From Croceibacterium soli (GTDB lineage: Bacteria; Pseudomonadota; Alphaproteobacteria; Sphingomonadales; Sphingomonadaceae), in contig NZ_WTYK01000003.1 in NCBI RefSeq assembly GCF_009828065.1, positions 124,001 through 188,000 on the forward strand: a stretch of DNA of 64,000 nt, written 5' to 3'. Made by a program: the position numbers and the translations under genes. The stretch's first letter is position 1, and every line of letters starts with the position of its first letter. The notes below the pieces were generated by a model. It was given only the letters and a program-made list of their open reading frames with translations, had not been told where the DNA came from and ran no database searches. Positions 24,602-32,587 of the stretch are shown here, piece by piece.

Positions 24602-27487
24602 TCAGTAGCGGACGCGGACCCCGACTTTGTAGGTCCGTCCGACCACGTCGTAGAGGACGTTGTTCGTGGGCCCGAAGCTGGACGGAGCATCGACCGGCGG
24701 GTCCTTGTCGAACAGGTTGTTGATCACGCCGAAGACGTCCACCTCGCGGTCCCCGTCGCGCCACAGGTTGTAGCTGGCGTTGAGGTTGACGTAAGTCCAC
24801 GCGCCGATGTGGTTGTCGCTGATGCTGTTTGGCAGGGCGGGGTCATAGCCATCCTCGTCGGGGCCGATCAGCGAGGTGTTGTAGCGCCCTTCCGCAATAT
24901 GCCGGACCTGCACTTGCGCCTCGAACGGGTCCGACGAGTAGGTCAGGTAGCCGTTGGCGATGTAGCGCGGCACGCCCGAAGGCTGCGACACCGGGGAGCC
25001 GTTCATCCCCGCCCGGTCCACCGAAGCGCCGCTGGAATCGACGGTGATCAGGTCGTCCACGATCGTGGTCAGCACGCGCAAGGAGAGGGTGCCGCCCATG
25101 TCCTCGGAGAAGGTCGAGAGCGGCAGGGAATAGGCCGCCTCCATGTCCCAGCCCCGCGTGATCAGCGTGTTGAGGTTCAGGTTGAAGTTGCGGACTTGCG
25201 TGATCGTGTTGTCGGCGCCGCGCGTAACGAACCCGCACAGGTCCGTCGCACCGCCGAAACAGCGATCGACGATCACCTGGGCGCCGAGCGTGGACACCGC
25301 GCCGTCGAGCTCGATGTCGTAATAGTCGACCGACAGGCGGAGCGACCCGGTGCCGATCTCCGGCTGCAGCACGACGCCGGCAGTCCAGGTATCGGCCCTT
25401 TCCGGCTGCAAATCAGGGTTGCCGCCCAGCAGAACGGAGGAGAGCACCTGCGCCCCGGTCTGCGGATCGAGGATCGACTGGAACGAGCTCTGCGGCGGGC
25501 CGAACAGCTCGAAGATGTTGGGTGCGCGGATGTCGCGCGAACGGGTAGCGCGGAGGCGGAGCCAGTCGGTCGGGGCCCAGTCCGCTCCGACCTTCCAGGT
25601 GGTGACGCTGCCGCTTGTGCTGTAGTCGGTCAGGCGGACGGCGCCGTTGAGCTCGGCATTGTCGCTCAGCGGAAGGATCGCCTCGACGAAGCCTTCCCAC
25701 ACTTCCACCTCACCGTCGATCCCCGCGCCGGGGCCGGTGTAGAAGTCGAGCGCCTGGGAGATCGCATCGGCGGTGCCGCTGGCGATGTCCTTGCGGAACT
25801 CGACGCCGGTGGCGATCGCCAGCGGCCCGGCCCACAGGTCGAGAAGATCGCCCTGTACCGCGACCGAGGCCACGTGCTGGGTCATCTCCGTGCTCTGGAA
25901 TGCCGTTCCGGTGACGTAGTCGATCGCCGCGGGCGACGGACTGCCGTGGCCGAAGATGTTCAGCGGCTGGCACCCGGCGGCCGCCGCGTTGCCCTGCAGC
26001 ACGGCCCGGCAGACCGGGCTGTCGGTCGCAGGATCGATCACCGCGTCGATCGCGAAGGCCATGCGCGAGTTGATCGTGGTGTTCTCGCCCGTCTGCGAAT
26101 AGTTCGTCCGGCCGAACTGGTAATAGGCGTCGAGGTCCCACCCGGCGCCGAGTTCCGCGCGCGCACCGGTAACCGCGCGATAGGTCTCCCGCTCCACATG
26201 GCCGACTTGCGGGCCGATATCGTTCCAGATGCGTGCGACAGGGATGACGGGGAGCCCAAATGCGTCCATCCGCGCGGCCACGCTGGCGGGTAGGAACGCG
26301 TTGTCTCGCCGGATGATCCTCGGCGCGAGGTCGCGTCGCTGCGCGCCGAGCGTGCTGCCCTCCACCCGGCCGTAGGACCCTTCGAGGAACAGCGTCACGC
26401 TGTCGGAGACGTCGTATTCCGCATGGGCGAAGCTGTTGATCCGCTCGCTGGGCGAGGAGATCGGGAACCACTGGTAGAACGCCAGCTGCTCGTCGCCGCC
26501 GCCGCTCTGGAAGATGCCGGCGCCGAAGTATGTGCCGTAATCGTGCTGGAAGGTCGTTCCGTCGGGGTTGAATTCGGTGCCGCGGAGCGGACCGCCGATG
26601 ATCTGGCCGTTGAAGGTCGCCGTCGCCACGCGGGTATGCGGCAGGATCAGCGTCGCCGGGTCGCCCTGCGAAACCCGGCCGAGCTGCGGCCTGGCGGGAT
26701 CGATGAAAGGGTTGCTGACGGTGTTGTAGCTCAGCGCGCACCAATCGCGCGAATAGCAGTCGCCGGTTCCCTGGTCGTCGACATACTCGACCCCGGCCAC
26801 GATCCGGCCGAGACCACCCGCGAAGCTGGTGCCGCCGGCGAGCGACAGGATCCACTCCTCGTCGTCCCCCTCATCGGCGATGCCCCATTGGGCGGAGGCG
26901 CGGATCCCTTCCAGATCGGTATCGAGGATGAGGTTCACCACGCCCGCGACCGCGTCCGACCCGTATGCGGCCGAGGCGCCGCCGGTGACGACGTCCACCC
27001 GTTCGATCAGCGACGTAGGGACCATGTTGAGATCGACGGCGCCGGCGGGAGCGAAGGAACTGCCGGCCACGGTTGCCGGAACCACCCTGCGCCCGTCGAT
27101 CAGCACCAGGGTGCGGTTCGCGCCCAGGCCGCGCAAGTCGGCCGTGCTGGCGCCGATGTTGTTCATGAAGATGGCGGTGGTGGCAGGCGTCGATTGCGGG
27201 CGGAATGCCGGGATCTCGTTCAGCACTTCGGCCACGTTGCTCGCGCCCTGGCGGGCGATCTGCTCGCCGCCGACGACGGTGACCGGCGTGGGGGAATCGA
27301 AACCGGACCGGGCGATGCGCGAACCGGTGACCACGATCGGCTCGCCGGCCAGCGGCGAGGCATCGTCGCCCGCCTGGTCCTGCGCGACCGCGGGGAAGGC
27401 ACAGCCGAGCGCCAGGCCGGCCGCCAGGGCTCTCGCACCCGAGTGCATCAGGCGTGTGCGGAACCTGCCAGTGGAATGCTTTCTCAT
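24602..27487 (-). CDS. TonB-dependent outer-membrane receptor
   Basis: A 961-residue receptor. A signal peptide (ending FPAVAQ) is followed by a TonB-box-like stretch with IVVTGSRIARSG, a plug domain (SNVAEVLNEIPAF, LRGLGANRTLVLIDGRRVVP, VDVVTGGASAAYGSDAVAGVVN) and a long beta barrel ending in the C-terminal GRTYKVGVRVRY with the aromatic last residue needed for outer-membrane insertion. Such sphingomonad receptors import large or scarce organic substrates. Its position in the catabolic cluster and divergence from a MarR regulator suggest it takes up the pathway substrate. The start at 27487 follows GGGGAGAGAACG. Confidence 0.92.
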   Translation of the reverse strand: MRKHSTGRFRTRLMHSGARALAAGLALGCAFPAVAQDQAGDDASPLAGEPIVVTGSRIARSGFDSPTPVTVVGGEQIARQGASNVAEVLNEIPAFRPQSTPATTAIFMNNIGASTADLRGLGANRTLVLIDGRRVVPATVAGSSFAPAGAVDLNMVPTSLIERVDVVTGGASAAYGSDAVAGVVNLILDTDLEGIRASAQWGIADEGDDEEWILSLAGGTSFAGGLGRIVAGVEYVDDQGTGDCYSRDWCALSYNTVSNPFIDPARPQLGRVSQGDPATLILPHTRVATATFNGQIIGGPLRGTEFNPDGTTFQHDYGTYFGAGIFQSGGGDEQLAFYQWFPISSPSERINSFAHAEYDVSDSVTLFLEGSYGRVEGSTLGAQRRDLAPRIIRRDNAFLPASVAARMDAFGLPVIPVARIWNDIGPQVGHVERETYRAVTGARAELGAGWDLDAYYQFGRTNYSQTGENTTINSRMAFAIDAVIDPATDSPVCRAVLQGNAAAAGCQPLNIFGHGSPSPAAIDYVTGTAFQSTEMTQHVASVAVQGDLLDLWAGPLAIATGVEFRKDIASGTADAISQALDFYTGPGAGIDGEVEVWEGFVEAILPLSDNAELNGAVRLTDYSTSGSVTTWKVGADWAPTDWLRLRATRSRDIRAPNIFELFGPPQSSFQSILDPQTGAQVLSSVLLGGNPDLQPERADTWTAGVVLQPEIGTGSLRLSVDYYDIELDGAVSTLGAQVIVDRCFGGATDLCGFVTRGADNTITQVRNFNLNLNTLITRGWDMEAAYSLPLSTFSEDMGGTLSLRVLTTIVDDLITVDSSGASVDRAGMNGSPVSQPSGVPRYIANGYLTYSSDPFEAQVQVRHIAEGRYNTSLIGPDEDGYDPALPNSISDNHIGAWTYVNLNASYNLWRDGDREVDVFGVINNLFDKDPPVDAPSSFGPTNNVLYDVVGRTYKVGVRVRY

Positions 27488-27611
27488 CGTTCTCTCCCCC
27501 ATCGCTGCAGGTCTTCCGCCTGGCTCATGCACTGTTTCGCAGGACGGCTTTCCCGACCTCCTGGTGATCGGACGAAGCTTCGTCTCTGCTCGCAGGCAGT
27601 CTCCGTCAGCT

Positions 27612-27630
27612 TTGTTGACTTGTCAACCAA
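27612..27630 (-). promoter_or_regulatory. Shared operator C (receptor/MarR divergent promoter)
   Basis: TTGACTTGTCAA (27615-27626) is a palindrome with five-base arms TTGAC and GTCAA. On the minus strand TTGACAAGTCAA reads towards the receptor gene with TTGACA as a possible -35 box. It lies about 115 bases before the MarR start, the expected place for autoregulation. Confidence 0.6.
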
Positions 27631-27740
27631 TCTGCGGATGGTGCGAAGAGGCGACGGCTGCGGCAGGCGCACCGGGGTTGACGGGATCGCGTGCGTCGGG
27701 CGTACGATCGCAACAGGTGGGGGCGAGGGGCGACGGATCG

Positions 27741-28217
27741 ATGATGGAACTACCGGCAACCTGGCATCTGTTCGGGGAAGAACATCTGCCGCAAAGGCTT
27801 CTCCTGCTGGCGAAGATGATTGAACGCGTCGCGTCCAAACAGCTGCAGGTGGAGTTCGGCATCTCGGTGGCGCAGTGGCGCATCCTGGCCTTCGTCTGCA
27901 CCGACGGGCCGGCGACGGCCAGTCACATCGGAAGCTCGGGAGAGATCGACCAGGCGGAGATCAGCAGGGCGGTCAAGGCCTTGGAGGGCGACGGGTACGT
28001 CAGCCGGGAATTCGCCGAAGGCAGCAGGAAGACGATGATCATCAGCCCCACCGCGAAAGGCGAGCAGCTTTTCCGCAAAGTGAGAGACCTCCGCCGGAAC
28101 TACTTCTCCGCGATCACCAGAGACCTGGACCGCGAGCGCAAGGCGGAGTTCGACCGCACCCTGGAAGTGATCGCGAAAGCGGTGATCGAACTGCGCGAGA
28201 CCGGGGCGCCGGCTTGA
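27741..28217 (+). CDS. MarR-family transcriptional regulator
   Basis: A 158-residue MarR protein of normal size. The winged helix is visible as ISVAQWRILAFVCTDGPATASHIGSSGEIDQAEISRAVKALEGDGYVSREFAEGSRKTMIISPTAKG, with long dimerisation helices at both ends. The start is the ATG at 27741 or 27744. It is divergent from the TonB receptor and an operator-like palindrome lies between them; the same motif stands before both GMC operons. It is therefore the best candidate for the cluster regulator, probably a repressor released by a pathway compound. Confidence 0.88.
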   Translation: MMELPATWHLFGEEHLPQRLLLLAKMIERVASKQLQVEFGISVAQWRILAFVCTDGPATASHIGSSGEIDQAEISRAVKALEGDGYVSREFAEGSRKTMIISPTAKGEQLFRKVRDLRRNYFSAITRDLDRERKAEFDRTLEVIAKAVIELRETGAPA

Positions 28218-28466
28218 ACGCGAGGCCCCGCCTGTGGAGGAGCCCGAGGCCGTGCAAATGCCACCGAGCGATAGCTCCGTGGCCGGAGCGAAATGCACGG
28301 GCCCTGCGCCGATGCGGAATTCAGCGTGCCGAACGTCTATCCGATGATAAGCTGCCGCAAGGGGGGGGATGGATTTGCAGGCTCATCGCATAGCGGCGTT
28401 CCACGATAGGGCGCTTGGTTCCGGTCCGGATCGGTTGCTGGTGGTGCACCCCGGGGGAGATTGCTG

Positions 28467-29573
28467 ATGGATCTCGCGCCGTTCCTGTTGGATCAGTGGC
28501 TCACGGAATACGGATTTCGCACGCCACCGGTGCGGTATAACCTCGCGTCGAGCTGCGGGCCGCATTGGACGCTTGCCGAACTGCAGCAGTTGCCCGTGGG
28601 TACGCTCGACCTCGGCGCGATCGCCATCGATTACGCGCCTCCGGATGGGGCGCGGGCGCTTCGCGAGGCGATTGCCGCCCGGCATTGTGTGGACCCCGAC
28701 TGGGTGATCGTGACGACCGGCGCATCGGAAGCGCTGTCGATCCTGTTCTACCTCGCTTCCAAGCCTGGTGGCGACGTCGTGTTGCCGGACCCTGGTTATC
28801 CGGCATTCGCCGCCTATGGCGAGGCATGGGGGCTGCGCGCCAGCACTTACACACCCGGCCGCGGAAGCGGCTTCAGGGTGAGCGCTGATCAGGTACTGGC
28901 CGCGACGAGCGGCGACACGGTGCTGGCGCTGGTCAACACGCCGCACAACCCGACAGGCGCCGTCTGCCCGAGGGCCGAGATCGAGCAGATTGCCGGCAGC
29001 CTCGCCGAGAAAGGCATCCCGCTCGTCGTGGACCAGGTTTTCCACCCGCTCTATTTCGGCGAAGCACAGGGATCGGCAGCCGGGATCGACAATACGATCG
29101 TGGTCGGCGACATGTCGAAAGCGATGTCGCTGGCGGGACTGCGCGTGGGCTGGATCATCGATGCGGACGCCGGGCGCCGGGAACGGATCGTCAACGCCCG
29201 CAGCTACTCCACCGTCAGTGGCTCTCCTCTCACGGAGGCGCTCGCGGCACATGCACTGAACAACGCGGAAACGGTGTTGGCGAGGCTGGCATCGACCACG
29301 TCCGCGAACCTGAGCCTGCTGGACGGCGTGATGGCGATCGCGGCGGGGATCTTGTCCTGGGTGCGCCCGGAAGGTGGGACGATAGCCTACCCGTGGTTCG
29401 TCGACGGGCGGGACAGCAGGCCGTTCTGCGAAGCCCTTGCGGAAGCGGGCGTGCTGGTCGTGCCGGGCGACTGCTTCGGGGCGCCGGAGCACATGAGGAT
29501 CGGCTTCGGGGCGCAGTCGGTGGGCTTCGAGACGGCTGCCGGCATCCTGTGCGCCGCACTGCAGCGAGGGTAA
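28467..29573 (+). CDS. PLP-dependent aminotransferase, class I/II
   Basis: A 368-residue fold-type I aminotransferase. Visible motifs are the phosphate/pyridine region VIVTTGASEALSILFYL, NTPHNPTGAV, the aspartate in VVDQVFHPLYF and the PLP lysine in GDMSKAMSLAGLRVGW. The ATG at 28467 follows GGGGGAGA; a TTG two codons earlier is less likely. It is separate from the oxidative genes and no partner shows its amino donor or acceptor, so the substrate is open. It may belong to the cluster or be its right-hand neighbour. Confidence 0.85.
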   Translation: MDLAPFLLDQWLTEYGFRTPPVRYNLASSCGPHWTLAELQQLPVGTLDLGAIAIDYAPPDGARALREAIAARHCVDPDWVIVTTGASEALSILFYLASKPGGDVVLPDPGYPAFAAYGEAWGLRASTYTPGRGSGFRVSADQVLAATSGDTVLALVNTPHNPTGAVCPRAEIEQIAGSLAEKGIPLVVDQVFHPLYFGEAQGSAAGIDNTIVVGDMSKAMSLAGLRVGWIIDADAGRRERIVNARSYSTVSGSPLTEALAAHALNNAETVLARLASTTSANLSLLDGVMAIAAGILSWVRPEGGTIAYPWFVDGRDSRPFCEALAEAGVLVVPGDCFGAPEHMRIGFGAQSVGFETAAGILCAALQRG

Positions 29574-29741
29574 GCGGATAGGCGGGCGGCCGGCGATGGC
29601 CTTGAGGGCCGAGACGACCCGTCTCGCCGCGTAATCCGCACCGCGCATGGTATTCGCGCGCGTTTCCAGGAAACCGAACGCGCCCAGCACGTTAACTTCC
29701 CTGGAACGAAGAGTGGCGCCAGGAGGCGCCGGAAGGATGCC

Positions 29742-29912
29742 ATGATGGTCAGGCAGAACGCGGCAAGTGCAGGGCAGGGCAGCCACCCGACGCTGGCGAT
29801 GCTGCGCGACAGCCTGGCGAAAGCCCTGCCCGCCGTGGACGATGGCGAGTTCGACGACCTGCTGCGCAAGCTCGACAGCCGCTACGCCGGCTCCCGGACC
29901 CTGTCCCACTGA
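29742..29912 (+). CDS. 56-residue hypothetical protein (weakly NepR-like)
   Basis: A short frame starting with two ATGs behind GGAAGGATGCC. It ends LRDSLAKALPAVDDGEFDDLLRKLDSRYAGSRTLSH. Size and the acidic xxFxDLLxKLD segment recall NepR anti-sigma factors of the alphaproteobacterial general stress response, but the NepR hallmark residues are not clearly there and no ecfG or phyR gene is adjacent. I leave it unassigned. The rest of the 29574-30043 interval shows no other gene. Confidence 0.5.
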   Translation: MMVRQNAASAGQGSHPTLAMLRDSLAKALPAVDDGEFDDLLRKLDSRYAGSRTLSH

Positions 29913-30043
29913 CGAAGGCGCTCGCGCCGCCCAAACTTTGCACTTGCATTTGCCCGGTCGCATGAGCCCCGCCACCCATCGCCCGCCACCCCCAACCCAC
30001 ACCCCACATTGACCCTCCCGCCCCGCGGCCTATGTGAACGGCG

Positions 30044-30787
30044 ATGCAGTCCGCCGCCGCTCTTCCCGCGCCGCCCTCGCTGGCCGAGCTCTCGGCGCGC
30101 GGGGCGGTGGCGGTGTTTCTCGATTTCGATGGGACGCTGGTGGACATCGCCGGGACCCCCGACGGGATCGTCGTGCCGGACAGGCTGGCGGAGCGGCTCT
30201 GCGTGCTGTCGGAGCGGCTGGGCGGGCGGCTGGCGCTGGTCAGCGGGCGGGCGGTCGACAATCTCGAGCAGCACTGCGGGCCGCTGGGCGTAGCCTGCGC
30301 CGGCTCCCACGGCCTGTCCCGCTTCTCCGCCGCGCGCGAGCGGCTGGGCGCGGAGCCGCTCCCCCTGCCGCCGGCCGTGATGGAGGCGCTCGGCGGGTTC
30401 GCCGCGGCCGAGGGGTTCGGCTTCGAGCCGAAGGCCCACGGGGCCGCGCTGCACTACCGCGCCGATCCCTCGCTCGAGGCGCGCGGCCTCGCCTTCGCCG
30501 CCGCCCTGGCGGATGAGCACGGGCTGGTGGTCAAGCGCGGCAAGTGCGTGATCGAGCTCGTGCCCCCGGGCGGCGACAAAGGCTCGGCGGTGCGCGCCTT
30601 CATGCAGGAGCCGCCTTTCGCCGGGGCGCTCCCGGTGTTCATAGGCGACGATGTGACCGACGAGGACGGCTTCGCCGCCGTGCAGGACCTCGGCGGCCTC
30701 GGCATTCTCGTGGGCGACCTCGCGCCCAGCGCGGCGCGATACGGGCTTGCCGATCCTGCTGCGGTGCAGCAGTGGTTGGGGCTATGA
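30044..30787 (+). CDS. otsB: Trehalose-6-phosphate phosphatase
   Basis: A 247-residue HAD-superfamily phosphatase that converts trehalose 6-phosphate to trehalose. Motif I FLDFDGTLVD (nucleophile Asp27), motif II LVSGRAVDNL, the lysine region GKCVIELVPPGGDKGSAV and motif IV FIGDDVTDEDGF are all present. Its stop overlaps the next start (ATGA), tying it to the GH15 gene and otsA in one operon for compatible-solute synthesis. Confidence 0.95.
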   Translation: MQSAAALPAPPSLAELSARGAVAVFLDFDGTLVDIAGTPDGIVVPDRLAERLCVLSERLGGRLALVSGRAVDNLEQHCGPLGVACAGSHGLSRFSAARERLGAEPLPLPPAVMEALGGFAAAEGFGFEPKAHGAALHYRADPSLEARGLAFAAALADEHGLVVKRGKCVIELVPPGGDKGSAVRAFMQEPPFAGALPVFIGDDVTDEDGFAAVQDLGGLGILVGDLAPSAARYGLADPAAVQQWLGL

Positions 30788-32583
30788 CAGGACACGAACC
30801 CAATCTCGAACTCTGGCCGGTCGGCAACTGCCAGGTCTCCGGCCTCATCGATCCCCAGGCCGGGCTGGTCTGGGGCTGCGTGCCGCGGGTCGATGGCGAC
30901 CCGATCTTCTGCGAGCTGCTGAGCGGCGAGCGGCGCGGGGAGGGGGTGTGGCGGTTCGAGCTGGATGGCCAGGTCTCCGCGACCCAGGAATATGTCCGCA
31001 ACACGCCGATCCTCGTCACCCGGCTCGAGGCGGCGGACGGCAGCGCTGTGGAGATTTCCGACTTCTGCCCGCGCTTCGAGCGGTCCGGCAGGATGTACCG
31101 GCCGGTCGCCTGGAGCCGCATCGTCCGCCCCGTCGCAGGCACGCCGCGCCTGAAGGTCGTGCTCAAACCGATGCGCGGCTACGGCTCGGAGCTGGCGGCG
31201 ACGACCCACGGGACCAATCACATCCGCTACCTCGTCGGCGACCAGGCCCTGCGCCTCAGCACGGATGCTCCGGTTGGCTATGTGCTCGAAGAGCGCTGCT
31301 ACCGGGTGGAGAGCGACCAGCACTTCTTCCTCGGCCCGGACGAGCCGTTCAGCGGCAACTTGCGCGCCGAAGTCCGCCACATGGAGGAGCAGACCCGCAA
31401 GTACTGGCAGCTGTGGGTGCGCGGGCTGGCGACTCCTTTCGAGTGGCAGGACGAGGTGATCCGCTGCGCCATCACGCTCAAGCTGTGCCAGCACGAAGAG
31501 ACCGGCGCGATCGTCGCCGCGCTGACCACCTCGATCCCGGAAGCGCCGGGCAGCCAGCGCAACTGGGACTACCGCTTCTGCTGGATCCGCGATTCCTACT
31601 ATACCGTGCAGGCGCTCAACCGCCTCGGCGCGCTCGACGTGCTGGAGAAGTACCTCGCGTACCTCCGCAACATCGTCGACAACGCCAAGGGCGGGCAGAT
31701 CCAGCCGCTTTATTCGGTAATGGGGGAGGGCGAGCTCGACGAAGGCGTGGCCGCGAATCTCGCCGGCTATCGCGGCATGGGCCCGGTGCGGGTGGGCAAC
31801 GCGGCCTACAAGCAGATACAGCACGATTGCTACGGCCAGATCGTCCTGCCAACTGTGCAGGGCTTCTTCGATCGCCGCCTGCTGCGTATGGCCGACGATC
31901 GCGATTTCGCGGCGCTGGAGCAAGTCGGCGAGATGGCCTGGGCGATGCACGACCAGCCGGACGCCGGACTGTGGGAATTTCGCACCCGGCAGGAAGTGCA
32001 TACTTATTCGGCGGTCATGAGCTGGGCGGCATGCGACCGGCTGGCCAACGCGGCCAAGCACCTGGGCAAGCCCGGCCGGGCGGCCCTGTGGTGCGAGCGC
32101 GCCGCCGCCATTCGCGCGAAGATCGACGCCGAGGCCTGGGTCGGCGAGGGCGCGGAAGGCCACTACGGCGCCAGCTTCGAGAGCGACTACCTCGACGCAA
32201 GCCTGCTGCAGATGGTCGAACTGCGCTACCTAGCGCCGGACGATCCGCGCTTCGTTTCGACGTTCGCGATGGTCGAGCGGGAACTGCGCCGCGGCGAGCA
32301 CATGCTGCGCTACGCCCACGAGGACGATTTCGGCGCGCCGGAAACGGCCTTCAATATCTGCACATTCTGGCTGATCGACGCTCTCGCGCGGTGCGAGCGG
32401 AAGGAGGAGGGGCGCGCGCTGTTCGAGGCTATGCTCGGCCACATGACCCGCTCGGGCCTGCTGTCGGAGGACATGGACTTCGAAACGGGCGAGCTGTGGG
32501 GGAACTTCCCGCAGACCTACTCGCTGGTCGGAGTGATCAACTGCGCGGCGCTGCTGTCGCAAAGCTGGAACATGATACGTTGA
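30784..32583 (+). CDS. Glycoside hydrolase family 15 protein (glucoamylase/trehalase-like)
   Basis: A 599-residue GH15 enzyme. An N-terminal beta-sandwich (about 1-210, beginning LWPVGNCQVSGLIDPQAGLVWGCVPR) is followed by an (alpha/alpha)6 barrel with NWDYRFCWIRDSYYTVQALNRLG and ETAFNICTFWLIDALARC. It hydrolyses alpha-glucosidic bonds; in GH15 members found with ots genes trehalase or glucoamylase activity is suspected. Lying between otsB and otsA, with overlapping start and only four bases to otsA, it may adjust trehalose pools rather than degrade external starch. There is no signal peptide, so it is cytoplasmic. Confidence 0.88.
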   Translation: MTGHEPNLELWPVGNCQVSGLIDPQAGLVWGCVPRVDGDPIFCELLSGERRGEGVWRFELDGQVSATQEYVRNTPILVTRLEAADGSAVEISDFCPRFERSGRMYRPVAWSRIVRPVAGTPRLKVVLKPMRGYGSELAATTHGTNHIRYLVGDQALRLSTDAPVGYVLEERCYRVESDQHFFLGPDEPFSGNLRAEVRHMEEQTRKYWQLWVRGLATPFEWQDEVIRCAITLKLCQHEETGAIVAALTTSIPEAPGSQRNWDYRFCWIRDSYYTVQALNRLGALDVLEKYLAYLRNIVDNAKGGQIQPLYSVMGEGELDEGVAANLAGYRGMGPVRVGNAAYKQIQHDCYGQIVLPTVQGFFDRRLLRMADDRDFAALEQVGEMAWAMHDQPDAGLWEFRTRQEVHTYSAVMSWAACDRLANAAKHLGKPGRAALWCERAAAIRAKIDAEAWVGEGAEGHYGASFESDYLDASLLQMVELRYLAPDDPRFVSTFAMVERELRRGEHMLRYAHEDDFGAPETAFNICTFWLIDALARCERKEEGRALFEAMLGHMTRSGLLSEDMDFETGELWGNFPQTYSLVGVINCAALLSQSWNMIR

Positions 32584-32587
32584 CCGG

